This document shows, one piece after another, positions 38,273 to 46,608 of a DNA stretch of 64,000 nucleotides. The notes under the pieces were generated by a model, which was given only the letters and a program-made list of their open reading frames with translations, was not told the DNA's origin and did not search any database. This DNA comes from DASSYK01 sp036258315 (lineage in GTDB: Bacteria > Actinomycetota > Thermoleophilia > Solirubrobacterales > 70-9). Each line of letters begins with the position of its first letter. Position 1 is the first letter of the stretch. Where the stretch lies: NCBI GenBank assembly GCA_036258315.1, contig DATADX010000029.1:45690-109689 (forward strand), written 5' to 3'. Position numbers and translations under genes: made by a program.

Positions 38273-38967
38273 AGGTCTCCCAAGGAGCCCGGTTCTGTGG
38301 AACCGTCACCCCGCACCCCCGGACGCGCCGCGGAGGATGTGGCGGGATTGGTGCCGGAGGAGGTGGCGGGATTGGTGCCGGAGGAAGTGCGGGTTGATGG
38401 GGAAGCCGTCGTGCACATCGCCATGAACCTCGCATGGAGACGCTCGTCGTCGGTGAGCTCGGCGTGGAAGGCGACGGCGAGGATGTCCCCGTCGCGGACC
38501 GCCACCGGGTGGCCGTCGATCTCGGCGAGGATCTCGACGCCCTCGCCCGCCTCCTCGATCCAAGGGGCGCGGATGAACACCGCGCGCAGCGGCTCGTCCC
38601 CGAGCCCCTCGATCCGCAGGTCCTGCTCGAAGCTGTGCAGCTGACGCCCGAACGCGTTGCGCCGGCAGGTGTAGTCGGCGAGAGCGAGGTGGTTGCGGTC
38701 GCAGACGATCATCCCGGCGCAGCTTCCCAGGATCGGCCTCCCCTTCGCGACGTGGTCCCTGACCGCCTGGTCGAGACCGTCGCGGGCCATCCCCTTGCTG
38801 ATCGTGGTCGACTCGCCGCCGGGGATGACGAGGCCGTCGAGGTCCTCGAGCTGAGCCGGGGCTCGCACGTCCCGCACCTCCGCGCCGAGGGCCTCGAGCA
38901 TCCGGCGGTGCGCGTCGAAGTCGCCCTGCACCGCCAGCACGCCGATCTGTAGCGGCTGCCTGCTCAA
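38269..38967 (-). CDS. pdxT: Pyridoxal 5'-phosphate synthase glutaminase subunit PdxT
   Basis: A 232-residue glutaminase that feeds ammonia to PdxS. It starts IGVLAVQGDFDAHRRMLEAL, with the oxyanion/Gly loop VIPGGESTTI, nucleophile GSCAGMIVCDR, and late His-Glu in VAFHAELTDDERLHARF. The usual FHPELT is FHAELT here. TTG start overlaps the pdxS stop (TTGA). After the family end an extra tail of about 45 residues carries an 8-residue tandem repeat, SSGTNPAT twice. Confidence 0.9.
   Translation of the reverse strand: MSRQPLQIGVLAVQGDFDAHRRMLEALGAEVRDVRAPAQLEDLDGLVIPGGESTTISKGMARDGLDQAVRDHVAKGRPILGSCAGMIVCDRNHLALADYTCRRNAFGRQLHSFEQDLRIEGLGDEPLRAVFIRAPWIEEAGEGVEILAEIDGHPVAVRDGDILAVAFHAELTDDERLHARFMAMCTTASPSTRTSSGTNPATSSGTNPATSSAARPGVRGDGSTEPGSLGDL
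38332..38402. repeat. 24-bp tandem repeat encoding the PdxT tail
   Basis: Two near-identical 24-bp units (38332-38355, 38356-38379) and a decayed third copy. The unit contains GTGGCGGGATTGGTGCCG. They remain in frame within the C-terminal extension of pdxT. Confidence 0.8.
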
Positions 38968-39851
38968 GCGCCGCGGCCCTGCAGGAGACCGCCGTCGGCG
39001 GCCAGCGCCTCGATCTCGAGCCCGGGCATCGCATCGCCCAGCTCCATCGAGGCCTTGGCGACGCGCGCGGGGTCCTCGTAATGCGTCGTCGCCTCGACGA
39101 TCGCGCGCGCGCGGCGCTCGGGATCCTCGCTCTTGAAGATCCCCGAGCCGACGAAGTTGCCCTCGGCGCCGAGCTGCATCATCAGCGCGGCGTCGGCGGG
39201 GGTCGCGATCCCGCCCGCGCAGAAGAGCGGCACGGGCAGGCGCCCGCGCTCCGCGACGTCCTGGACGACCTGGAGCGGCGCTGACAGCTCCTTGGCCGCC
39301 GCCGCGAGCTGCTCGGGCCGCAGCGAGGCGAGCCGCTTGATCCCGTCGGTCACCTCGCGCATGTGGCGAACGGCCTCGACGATGTTGCCGGTCCCGGCCT
39401 CGCCCTTGGAGCGGATCATCGCGGCGCCCTCGCCGATCCGCCGCAGCGCCTCGCCGAGGTTGGTCGCGCCGCAAACGAACGGGGTGTCGAATGCGAGCTT
39501 GTCGATGTGGTTGGCCTCGTCGGCAGGGGTTAGCACCTCGGACTCGTCGATGAAGTCGACCTCGAGCGCTTCGAGCACCTGGGCCTCGGCGAAGTGGCCG
39601 ATCCGCGTCTTGGCCATCACCGGGATCGAGACGGCCGCCTGAATCTCCCTGATCCTGGCCGGGTTGGACATCCGCGCGACGCCGCCCTCGGCGCGGATGT
39701 CGGCCGGGACCCGCTCCAGCGCCATCACGGCCACCGCCCCCGCCTCGAAGGCGATCGTCGCCTGCTCGGCGTCGGTGACGTCCATGATCACCCCGCCCTT
39801 CAGCATCTCGGCGAGGCCCGTCTTGACGCGGAATGTCGCTCGCTCGGCCAT
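38964..39851 (-). CDS. pdxS: Pyridoxal 5'-phosphate synthase lyase subunit PdxS
   Basis: A 295-residue TIM-barrel enzyme that builds PLP from ribose 5-phosphate, glyceraldehyde 3-phosphate and ammonia. GGVIMDVTDAEQATIAFEAG, ALERVPADIRAEGGVARMSN, AKTRIGHFAEAQVL, IDESEVLTPADEANHIDK and KGEAGTGNIVEA are diagnostic. The catalytic lysines are present. First gene of pdxS-pdxT-M29. Confidence 0.97.
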   Translation of the reverse strand: MAERATFRVKTGLAEMLKGGVIMDVTDAEQATIAFEAGAVAVMALERVPADIRAEGGVARMSNPARIREIQAAVSIPVMAKTRIGHFAEAQVLEALEVDFIDESEVLTPADEANHIDKLAFDTPFVCGATNLGEALRRIGEGAAMIRSKGEAGTGNIVEAVRHMREVTDGIKRLASLRPEQLAAAAKELSAPLQVVQDVAERGRLPVPLFCAGGIATPADAALMMQLGAEGNFVGSGIFKSEDPERRARAIVEATTHYEDPARVAKASMELGDAMPGLEIEALAADGGLLQGRGA

Positions 39852-40151
39852 CGAGCGCCAATAGTAGAAGCACGGCCGTCAATCAATGGGCGTCGCGGCC
39901 GCTACGGATAAGAGTCCGTCTCCCTGTTTGCCTCGTTGAACAGCGGGGACGCTTAAGGGACAGCACATGGGGCCGATTCCCCCCGGCCCCGGCAGCAAGG
40001 TTCAGGTCCGGATCGCCCCCCGGGCCTGTTCCGGTTGGGCCATCAGGCGCAGCCCTACCCCTTCGGGTCCTGCCTTCGGATCATTCGGGCGTCGGGCCAT
40101 CAGGCGCACCCTACCTTTCGGGTCCTGCCTTCGGATCATTCGGGCGTCGGG
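39852..40151. other. 300-bp intergenic region with tandem repeats
   Basis: Between pdxS (start side) and the 3' end of the rpiR gene. The pdxS-proximal 100 bp is relatively AT-rich and probably holds the pdx promoter, though I could not fix hexamers. The distal part is the tandem repeat at 40037-40148. No convincing gene is seen. Confidence 0.6.
40037..40148. repeat. Two tandem ~56-bp direct repeats
   Basis: Copies at 40037-40093 and 40094-40148 share GGGCCATCAGGCGCA at the start and TTCGGGTCCTGCCTTCGGAT plus CATTCGGGCGTC at the end. They differ by a 2-nt indel and a few bases. They lie immediately after the rpiR stop. Confidence 0.85.
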
Positions 40152-41018
40152 CTACTTCAGCTTGAAGGCGCGGATCCGGTCCCGGTGCGCCGCCTCGTCG
40201 CGTGCGTAGACGCCGTGGGCGAGCGCCTGGACCAGGCCCATCAGCGCCGCGTTGGAGCGGATGTAGCTGGGGCCGTTCGACGAGTAGTAGAGGACCAGCT
40301 CGGCGTGCTCGGCGACGTCCGAGAGGGTCGCGTCGGTGATCGCCAGCGTCCGGGCGCGGCGGTGGCGGGCGAGCTTCAGCGCTCGCAGGACGAGCGGATT
40401 GGCCCGTCCGGCGGTGAGCGCGACGAGCAGCGTGTCGTCGTCCATCCGCGAAAGCTTCTGGATGCTGTCCTGGTTCGGGGAGGAGACGATCTCGGCCCGG
40501 ATGTCGAGCAGTCCGAGCAGGTGGCGGAGGTAGCTCGCGAAGAAGGCCATCTGGTCGGTGCCGACGATCAGCACCCGTCGCGAGGTCGCGATCGCGGAGA
40601 CCGACGCCTCCACCTGTTCGCGGGTCAGGCTGCGCGCCGTCTCCTCGATGTTGGCGTAGTCCGCGCCCAGCGAGGCCTCGAACTCGGAGTGGTCGAAGTT
40701 GAACAGCGCCGCGGCGCCCGAGCCGTTGCCCTGGCCGGCGCCCTCGGCGACCTTGAGGCGGTATTCCTCGATCGCGGACTGCTGGAGCTCGGGGTAGCCC
40801 TCGAAGCCGAGCGCTTGCGAGAACCGGACCACGGTCGAGGAGGAGGTGTTCGCCCTGCGCGCCAGCTCCTCGGCCGTCTGGAAGGCAGCCTCGTCGAGAT
40901 GGTCGACGATGTAGCGGGCCACGTCCTTCTGCGAGCGCGAGAAGTCGTCGAAGCGCTCGGTGATGTAGTCGGAGAGGCTCTTGCGAGCCGCACGGGTCTT
41001 GGTCGCGGTCCGTGCCAC
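40152..41018 (-). CDS. RpiR-family (MurR/RpiR) transcriptional regulator
   Basis: A 288-residue regulator. The HTH_6 domain has SQKDVARYIVDHLDEAAFQT, ELARRANTSSSTVVRFSQAL and GFEGYPELQQSAI. The SIS sugar-phosphate domain has RRVLIVGTDQMAFFASYLRH and LVALTAGRANPLVLRAL. I chose the GTG at 41018; the frame stays open further upstream. It probably senses a sugar phosphate, but the target genes are not evident here. Confidence 0.88.
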   Translation of the reverse strand: MARTATKTRAARKSLSDYITERFDDFSRSQKDVARYIVDHLDEAAFQTAEELARRANTSSSTVVRFSQALGFEGYPELQQSAIEEYRLKVAEGAGQGNGSGAAALFNFDHSEFEASLGADYANIEETARSLTREQVEASVSAIATSRRVLIVGTDQMAFFASYLRHLLGLLDIRAEIVSSPNQDSIQKLSRMDDDTLLVALTAGRANPLVLRALKLARHRRARTLAITDATLSDVAEHAELVLYYSSNGPSYIRSNAALMGLVQALAHGVYARDEAAHRDRIRAFKLK

Positions 41019-41055
41019 GGCGGCTGATTTCGCCCCCTGAGCGGGTTTCCCTTCA

Positions 41056-41475
41056 ATGTGCTTGGATCGCGTCCCCGTGACGGTCGAGCGAGAGCTGCAG
41101 AAGCTGAACCGGAACATGATCGCCTTCGACCTCGCCCTCGGGACGGGGGCGCTGCTCGCGCCGACGCAGACGCTGCGGGTACTCGGCCACGACGAGCCGA
41201 GCGACGACGCCGAGTGGCTGTTCCGCCGCTGCGGGCCGATCTGGCTCAGCTTCGCCGCCGCCCACCTGGTCGCCCGCCGGCGGGGCCGTCCGCGCGACTG
41301 GTGGGCGCTGTCCTGGCTGCGCGGGACCGAGCTCCTCACCGACGTCGTCTGGTCCCGCTCCCCCGCCTTCTCGCGCCCCGGGGCGCGCGCCGGGATGGTG
41401 CTGGCCGGCGTCGGCAACCTCGTGATGACGCTCGGCTTCGCCCACCTCGCGCGGAACGGCGGAACGAAGCGCTAG
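41056..41475 (+). CDS. Small membrane protein of unknown function
   Basis: A 139-residue protein with about three hydrophobic segments: MIAFDLALGTGALLAPTQTL, CGPIWLSFAAAHLVARRRG and GMVLAGVGNLVMTLGFAHLA. I do not recognise the family. ATG at 41056 or GTG at 41077. Divergent from the rpiR regulator by 37 nt, so they may share control. Confidence 0.68.
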   Translation: MCLDRVPVTVERELQKLNRNMIAFDLALGTGALLAPTQTLRVLGHDEPSDDAEWLFRRCGPIWLSFAAAHLVARRRGRPRDWWALSWLRGTELLTDVVWSRSPAFSRPGARAGMVLAGVGNLVMTLGFAHLARNGGTKR

Positions 41476-41960
41476 CCGCTCGCCGCTTCCGCCGGCGGCG
41501 CGCTGCAGGCCTCGAAGCCGACCGTCTCGGCAAGCTTGCGGCGCTTGGCCGCCGCGCCGTTCAGCTCCTCGAGAGCAGCGGTGTAGGCGCCGGCGTCGTG
41601 GTCCGCGGCCGCATCGCGTCCCTGCTCGAGCTTGTCGATGGCGGCCGCCCGTGCCGCGAGGTAGCGCTCGTACGACGCGCGCAACTCGTCGGGGGGGCTC
41701 AACGCGCGCAGCCGGTCGAGGGTTCCGTTCTCGACGTCGAGCAGCTCTTCGGCCTCATCCCGGGCCTCGCTCGCGTTGGAGGGTGAGTCCGCGAGGGCCT
41801 CCGCGAACTGCTGTTGGCCTTCGCGGCAGATCTCGTCCCCCTCCGCGACGATGTCCTCGGCGCTAAGCTTCTCGGTCTCGCCGTCGCCGCCGCCACAGCC
41901 GCCCAGCACGGCGATCAGCGACGCGCACAGCAGCGCCGGGATCGTTCGCTCGCGGCCCAT
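41472..41960 (-). CDS. Putative lipoprotein
   Basis: A 162-residue protein. The signal sequence ends in a lipobox, IAVLGGC, with Cys near residue 22 followed by GGGDGETEK. The mature part is helical, Ala and Glu rich (RYLAARAAAIDKLEQGRDA). Its stop overlaps the convergent gene at 41475. It is divergent from the kdp kinase gene by 27 nt, but a functional link is unproven. Confidence 0.78.
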   Translation of the reverse strand: MGRERTIPALLCASLIAVLGGCGGGDGETEKLSAEDIVAEGDEICREGQQQFAEALADSPSNASEARDEAEELLDVENGTLDRLRALSPPDELRASYERYLAARAAAIDKLEQGRDAAADHDAGAYTAALEELNGAAAKRRKLAETVGFEACSAPPAEAASG

Positions 41961-41987
41961 CGGGCAGCAGGCTAGCCTGAGATCGAG

Positions 41988-43151
41988 ATGAACAACCGTG
42001 CGTCGCCGCTGTCGCTGCGCGAGGCCCGGCCCCCGCTGGCCCTCGGTCTCGCCGCCGCCCTCGGCTCGGTCGCAGTGATCACGGCGCTTATCTATCCGCT
42101 CCGCGAGGTCGCGCCGGCGGTCTCGACCGGCGTCCTCTACCTGCTCGCGGTGCTGGTCGTCTCGACCTACTGGGGACTGTGGCTCGGGCTGCTGACGGGC
42201 CTCGCGAGCGCGCTCGCGTTCAACTTCTTCCACATCCCCCCGACCGGCGAGCTCGGGATCGCGCACGGCGAGAACTGGATCGCGCTCGGGACCTTCTTCG
42301 TAACGGCGCTGATCGCCGGGGCGCTGGGGGAGCTCGCGCGCGTGCGCGCAGCCGAGGCGGAGGAGAGCGGCCGCGAGGCGCGGGAGGCACTGCAGCGACT
42401 GCTCGCCGCCAACGCCGAGCGCGACGCGCTCGAGGCCGAGGCGATCGAGGCGCGGGTGCTGCGCAGGAGCGACGAGCTGAAGACGGCTCTGCTGCGGTCG
42501 GTCTCGCACGACCTGCGAACGCCGCTGACGGCGATCGTCGCCGCCGGCGAGGCGCTCGGCTCCCCCGCGCTCCGCGACGACGACAGGACGGCGCTGGCCG
42601 AGGCGATCACACTCGAGGGCCGCCGGCTGACCCGTCTCGTCGAGAACCTGATCGACCTCTCGCGCCTCGAGGCTGGAGCCGCGGAGCCGCGTCGCGACTG
42701 GGTCTCGCTCGAGGAGCTCGCGCGCTCCGCCGCCGTCCAGGCCTGCGGCGCGGACGGCTTCCGGCTCTCGATCGACTCCGACGTGCCCCTGATCCGCGCC
42801 GATGCCGCTCAGATCGAGCGGGCGCTCTTCAACGTGATCGAGAACGCCCGCCTCCACAGCGGCGGTGAGCTGGTCACGATCCGTGCCCGGCCCGTCCAGG
42901 ACCGTCTCGTGGTCCGGATCGTCGATCGCGGTCCCGGCATCCCGGAGGACCAGCTCGAGCGGGTCTTCGACGCCTTCAACCGAGGCGCGCAGCACGACGG
43001 CCATCCCGGCTCCGGCCTCGGGCTCGCGATCGCGCGCGGGTTCGTCGAGGCGAACGGCGGGAAGATCTGGGCCGAGGCGCTGCCGGGACAGGGTACGAGC
43101 GTCGTGATCGAGCTGCCGCTCGAGGAGGTCCCCGCCGAGGTGGTCCGGTGA
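41988..43151 (+). CDS. kdpD: KdpD-type sensor histidine kinase, C-terminal module
   Basis: A 387-residue protein with a DUF4118-type membrane region (about residues 17-115). HisKA has the phospho-histidine in RSVSHDLRTPLTA near residue 174. HATPase has FNVIENARLHS, VDRGPGIPED and GSGLGLAIARGF. This is the C-terminal half of standard KdpD. The usual N-terminal KdpD-USP part is missing here and is encoded separately at 48688. Its stop overlaps the response-regulator GTG. Confidence 0.9.
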   Translation: MNNRASPLSLREARPPLALGLAAALGSVAVITALIYPLREVAPAVSTGVLYLLAVLVVSTYWGLWLGLLTGLASALAFNFFHIPPTGELGIAHGENWIALGTFFVTALIAGALGELARVRAAEAEESGREAREALQRLLAANAERDALEAEAIEARVLRRSDELKTALLRSVSHDLRTPLTAIVAAGEALGSPALRDDDRTALAEAITLEGRRLTRLVENLIDLSRLEAGAAEPRRDWVSLEELARSAAVQACGADGFRLSIDSDVPLIRADAAQIERALFNVIENARLHSGGELVTIRARPVQDRLVVRIVDRGPGIPEDQLERVFDAFNRGAQHDGHPGSGLGLAIARGFVEANGGKIWAEALPGQGTSVVIELPLEEVPAEVVR

Positions 43152-43840
43152 GCGTCGAGCCCCACCGCGCCCGTGTGCTCATCTGCGATGACGAGCCCCA
43201 GATCCTGCGCGCGCTCAAAGTCGTCCTCCGCGAGGCGAACTTCGAGGTCGATGCCACCGAGACGGCCGGGCAGGCGCTCGACCACGCCTCGGTCCGCCCG
43301 CCCGACGCCGCGATCATCGACCTCCTGCTGCCGGACGGGGACGGGATCGAGGTCTGCCGGTCGCTGCGGGAGTGGACCCGGATCCCGATCATCGTCCTCT
43401 CTGCGATCGGCGACGAAGACGAGAAGGTGCGCGCGCTCGAGGCGGGCGCCGACGACTACGTCGTGAAGCCGTTCGGGCCGCGCGAACTGGTGGCGCGGGT
43501 CGAGGCCGCCCTGCGCCGGGCCGAGCCCGAGGCCGAGGAGCCCCGCGTCAGCTCCGACGGGATCGTCGTCGACCTCGCGGCGCGGATCGTCAGCCGCGAC
43601 GGCGAGGAGGTTCACCTTACCCCGATCGAGTTCGACCTCCTCCGCGTCCTGGTCCGCAACCGCGGCCGCCTGATGACCCACCGCACCCTGCTCACCGAGG
43701 TGTGGGGACCGGGGTACGCGGACGACACCCAGGTCCTGCGCACGCACATCGCCAACCTGCGGCGCAAGATCGAGCCGCGCGAGTCCGGCCAGAGCCTGAT
43801 CCGCACCGACCCCGGCGTCGGCTACCGGTTCGCCGGATAA
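43148..43840 (+). CDS. kdpE: KdpE-type response regulator
   Basis: A 230-residue OmpR/PhoB-class regulator. Receiver: VLICDDEPQILRALKVVL, phospho-Asp in IIDLLLPDGDG near residue 57, and VKPFGPRELVARVEAAL. Effector winged helix: HLTPIEFDLLRVLVRNRGRL and HIANLRRKIEP. It is translationally coupled to the kinase (GTGA at 43148-43151) and lies upstream of kdpFACB, which it probably activates at low potassium or osmotic stress. Confidence 0.93.
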   Translation: MSVEPHRARVLICDDEPQILRALKVVLREANFEVDATETAGQALDHASVRPPDAAIIDLLLPDGDGIEVCRSLREWTRIPIIVLSAIGDEDEKVRALEAGADDYVVKPFGPRELVARVEAALRRAEPEAEEPRVSSDGIVVDLAARIVSRDGEEVHLTPIEFDLLRVLVRNRGRLMTHRTLLTEVWGPGYADDTQVLRTHIANLRRKIEPRESGQSLIRTDPGVGYRFAG

Positions 43841-44000
43841 CCCGAGCGGAGCCTCAGCAGCCCCCACGCCGGCGTCGCAACCCCGCATCCCCGCAGGGCG
43901 AAGCGCGAGGAGATGCAGGTGATGAGGCCTTCACGAAATCTTGATGCTGGACACCTGAAGCCCCACGAGGCCTTGACGGGGAGACGGCGATCCTCTCCGC
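43841..44000 (+). promoter_or_regulatory. Probable kdp promoter region
   Basis: A 160-bp gap between kdpE and the kdp structural genes. It holds an inverted repeat CAGGTG (43916-43921)/CACCTG spaced by about 30 nt, and a direct repeat GAGGCCTT. TTGATG and TTGACG hexamers are present without matching -10 boxes. A KdpE site is likely here, but the consensus for this lineage is unknown to me. Confidence 0.35.
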
Positions 44001-44081
44001 ATGGACCTCGTCTCGATTGCGCTCGCGCTGGCCGCGTTCGTGGCCTTCTACGTCGCGATCACCGGGCTCGATCGCGTATGA
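44001..44081 (+). CDS. 26-residue membrane peptide upstream of kdpF
   Basis: ATG-initiated peptide MDLVSIALALAAFVAFYVAI followed by TGLDRV. It is a single hydrophobic helix with a short charged tail. Its TGA overlaps the ATG of kdpF (ATGA, 44078-44081). It is too short for ordinary gene finding, but the stop-start overlap and position suggest a real operon member. Confidence 0.65.
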   Translation: MDLVSIALALAAFVAFYVAITGLDRV

Positions 44082-44167
44082 GCGCTGTCGACGCGGTGAT
44101 GCTGGCCGTCTCGATCCTGGTCCTCGCGTATCTCACCTACGCGCTGCTGCGCGGTGAGAACCTCTGA
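44078..44167 (+). CDS. kdpF: KdpF small subunit of the potassium-transporting ATPase
   Basis: A 29-residue single-span peptide. AVSILVLAYLTYALLRGENL matches the KdpF pattern (hydrophobic helix, then YALLRxE). KdpF stabilises the KdpFABC complex. It overlaps the preceding micro-ORF by 4 nt and the kdpA ATG by one base (TGATG). Confidence 0.85.
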   Translation: MSAVDAVMLAVSILVLAYLTYALLRGENL

Positions 44168-45960
44168 TGACCTTCCAGGGCTGGGTCCAGATCGCGATCT
44201 TCTTCATCGTCCTGACGGCGCTGACGCCCGTGCTCGGCGCGTACATGGCGCGCGTCTACACCGGTCGGCCGATCCTTCTCGAGCGAGCCTTCGGGCCGGT
44301 CGAGCGGCTCGTCTATCGCCTGATCGGTCCCTCGAGTCGCGTCGAGCAGGACTGGAAGGCTTACGGGCGCACGACGATCGTCTTCAGCGCCGTCTTCTTC
44401 GTGATCCTGTACGTGATCCTCCGTACCCAGGGGATCCAGCCGTTCAACCCCGAGGGCTTCGACTCGGCGCCCTGGGACGTCACCTTCAACACCACCTCGT
44501 CGTTCGTGACCAACACGAACTGGCAGTACTACGGCGGCGAGACGACGATGTCGTACTTCTCGCAGATGGCGGGGCTCGCGGTACAGAACTTCGTCTCGGC
44601 GGCGGTCGGGATGGCCGTCCTCGCCGCCGTGATTCGCGGGTTCGTCAGCCGCGGCAGCGCCGAGCTCGGCAACTTCTGGCGCGACGTCACCCGCACCTTG
44701 CTCTACATCCTCCTCCCCCTCGCCTTCATCGGCGCGCTGATCCTCGTCTCCCAGGGAGTGGTCCAGACGCTGTCCGGATCGGCCAGCTTCCAGACGCTGA
44801 CGGGCGTCGACCAGACCCTCGCCCTGGGCCCGGCCGCCTCGCAGATCTCGATCAAGCAGCTCGGCACCAACGGCGGCGGCTTCTTCAACGTCAACAGCGC
44901 CTTCCCGTTCGAGAACCCGACCCAGTTCTCGAACTTCGTCGAGCTTCTCTTCATCCTCCTGATCCCGGCCGCGCTGACGGCGACATTCGGGCGGATGGCG
45001 GGCAACCGCCGCCAGGGCTGGGCCCTCTACGCCGCGATGGCGCTGATGCTCGTGGTCTCGATCGGCGTCGCCTACGCGGCCGAGCAGAACGGCTCTCCGG
45101 CCCAGGAGAACGCCGGGATCGAGGCCAGCGCCGGATCCACCGACGTCGACGTGCAGGACTCCGGCGCGCAGACCGGCGGCAACCTCGAGGGCAAGGAGCA
45201 GCGCAACGGGATCGTCGCCAGCGCCGAGTGGAGCAGTGTCACCACCGCGGCATCGAACGGCTCGGTCAACTCCGCGCTCGACTCCTACACGGGGATCGGC
45301 GGCCTCGCCCCGATGTTCAACATGATGACCGGCGAGGTGATCTTCGGCGGGGTCGGCTCGGGCCTCTACGGGATGCTCCTGTTCGTCCTTCTCGCAGTCT
45401 TCATCGCGGGGCTGATGGTCGGCCGGACCCCCGAGTACCTCGGCAAGAAGATCGAGGCGCGCGAGGTGAAGCTGGTGATGATCGGGACGATCGTCGTGCC
45501 GCTGCTGGTCCTCGTCGCCACCGCGATAGCGATCTCGAGCAAGTACGGGGACCCGTCCATCTACAACCCCGGCCCGCAGGGCTTCTCCGAGACTCTCTAT
45601 GCCTACACCTCCCAGGGCAACAACAACGGCTCGGCCTTCGCCGGCTACACCGGCTTCGTACAGCCGAACGCGCCCGGCAACACCGGGTCCTACGGGATCA
45701 GCTTCGCCGACCTGCTCGGCGGCCTCTCGATGCTGTTCGCGCGCTTCGTGCCGCTCATCGCGGCGCTCGCGGTGGCCGGCTCGCTGTCGGTGAAGCGGAT
45801 CTCGCCGGTCGGCCCGGGCACGTTCCGCACCGACACGCCGACCTTCGTGCTGCTCCTGATCTTCGTCGTCCTGCTCGTCGCGGCGCTGACCTTCTTCCCC
45901 GCCGTCCTGCTCGGCCCAGTCGTGCAGGGCCTGACCGATTCCCTCGTCTTCCCCAAGTGA
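44167..45960 (+). CDS. kdpA: Potassium-transporting ATPase subunit KdpA
   Basis: A 597-residue potassium-channel-like subunit of the SKT family with about ten membrane segments. Selectivity-filter regions are seen at NTTSSFVTNTNWQYYGGE, QLGTNGGGFFNVNSAFPFEN, and GLAPMFNMMTGEVIFGG with GVGSGLYGM. ATG overlaps the kdpF stop. Length is typical. Confidence 0.96.
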   Translation: MTFQGWVQIAIFFIVLTALTPVLGAYMARVYTGRPILLERAFGPVERLVYRLIGPSSRVEQDWKAYGRTTIVFSAVFFVILYVILRTQGIQPFNPEGFDSAPWDVTFNTTSSFVTNTNWQYYGGETTMSYFSQMAGLAVQNFVSAAVGMAVLAAVIRGFVSRGSAELGNFWRDVTRTLLYILLPLAFIGALILVSQGVVQTLSGSASFQTLTGVDQTLALGPAASQISIKQLGTNGGGFFNVNSAFPFENPTQFSNFVELLFILLIPAALTATFGRMAGNRRQGWALYAAMALMLVVSIGVAYAAEQNGSPAQENAGIEASAGSTDVDVQDSGAQTGGNLEGKEQRNGIVASAEWSSVTTAASNGSVNSALDSYTGIGGLAPMFNMMTGEVIFGGVGSGLYGMLLFVLLAVFIAGLMVGRTPEYLGKKIEAREVKLVMIGTIVVPLLVLVATAIAISSKYGDPSIYNPGPQGFSETLYAYTSQGNNNGSAFAGYTGFVQPNAPGNTGSYGISFADLLGGLSMLFARFVPLIAALAVAGSLSVKRISPVGPGTFRTDTPTFVLLLIFVVLLVAALTFFPAVLLGPVVQGLTDSLVFPK

Positions 45961-45963
45961 GCC

Positions 45964-46608
45964 ATGCGTAGAGACCTGACTGCATCCATCGTCGCCGCCG
46001 TCGTCTTCACCGTCCTGTGCGGCCTCGCCTACCCGCTGTTCACCACCGGGGTGGCGCAGGTCCTGTTCAGCGACAAGGCCGACGGTAGTCGCGTCGAGCG
46101 CGACGGGGAGATCGTCGGCTCGAGCCTGATCGCGCAGAACTTCATGACGCGCGAGGAGATCCCGGAGGCCGAGCGCGGCAAGTTCGGCAAGAAGCAGGTC
46201 AAGACCCCGGACCCGAGCTACTTCCAGCCTCGGCCCTCAGTGACCGGCTACTCGGCCAACGTCACCTTCTTCAACAACCTTGGGCCGAACAACAAGGAGC
46301 TGTCGCAGATGTTCCGCGGCTTCCTCGACGCGTACCTCGAGCTGGAGGAGCCCTTCACCCCGGGCCTCGGCGAGGGCGACGTGCCCGTCGACGCGGTCAC
46401 GACCTCGGCCTCGGGCGTCGATCCGCACATCTCGGTTGCGAATGCGCGCATCCAGGCGAACCGCGTCGCCGAGGTCCGGGGCCTGGATCCCGATCGGGTC
46501 AACGAGCTGATCGACGACAACACCGACAACCGCGATCTGGGAGTGCTGGGCGAGAGCGGAGTGAACGTGCTCGAGCTCAACCTGGCGCTCGATGAGGAGG
46601 GCCAGTGA
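45964..46608 (+). CDS. kdpC: Potassium-transporting ATPase subunit KdpC
   Basis: A 214-residue periplasmic protein with one N-terminal membrane anchor (IVAAVVFTVLCGLAYPLFTT). VGSSLIAQNF, FQPRPSVTGYSAN and SGVDPHISVANARIQANRVA are typical of KdpC. It lies between kdpA and kdpB, whereas the common order is A-B-C. Its stop overlaps the kdpB start (GTGA). Confidence 0.95.
   Translation: MRRDLTASIVAAVVFTVLCGLAYPLFTTGVAQVLFSDKADGSRVERDGEIVGSSLIAQNFMTREEIPEAERGKFGKKQVKTPDPSYFQPRPSVTGYSANVTFFNNLGPNNKELSQMFRGFLDAYLELEEPFTPGLGEGDVPVDAVTTSASGVDPHISVANARIQANRVAEVRGLDPDRVNELIDDNTDNRDLGVLGESGVNVLELNLALDEEGQ

Noticed and set aside
38332..38402. 24-bp repeats as a CRISPR or regulatory array
   Set aside because: No spacers. 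Repeats are head-to-tail and in frame within pdxT.
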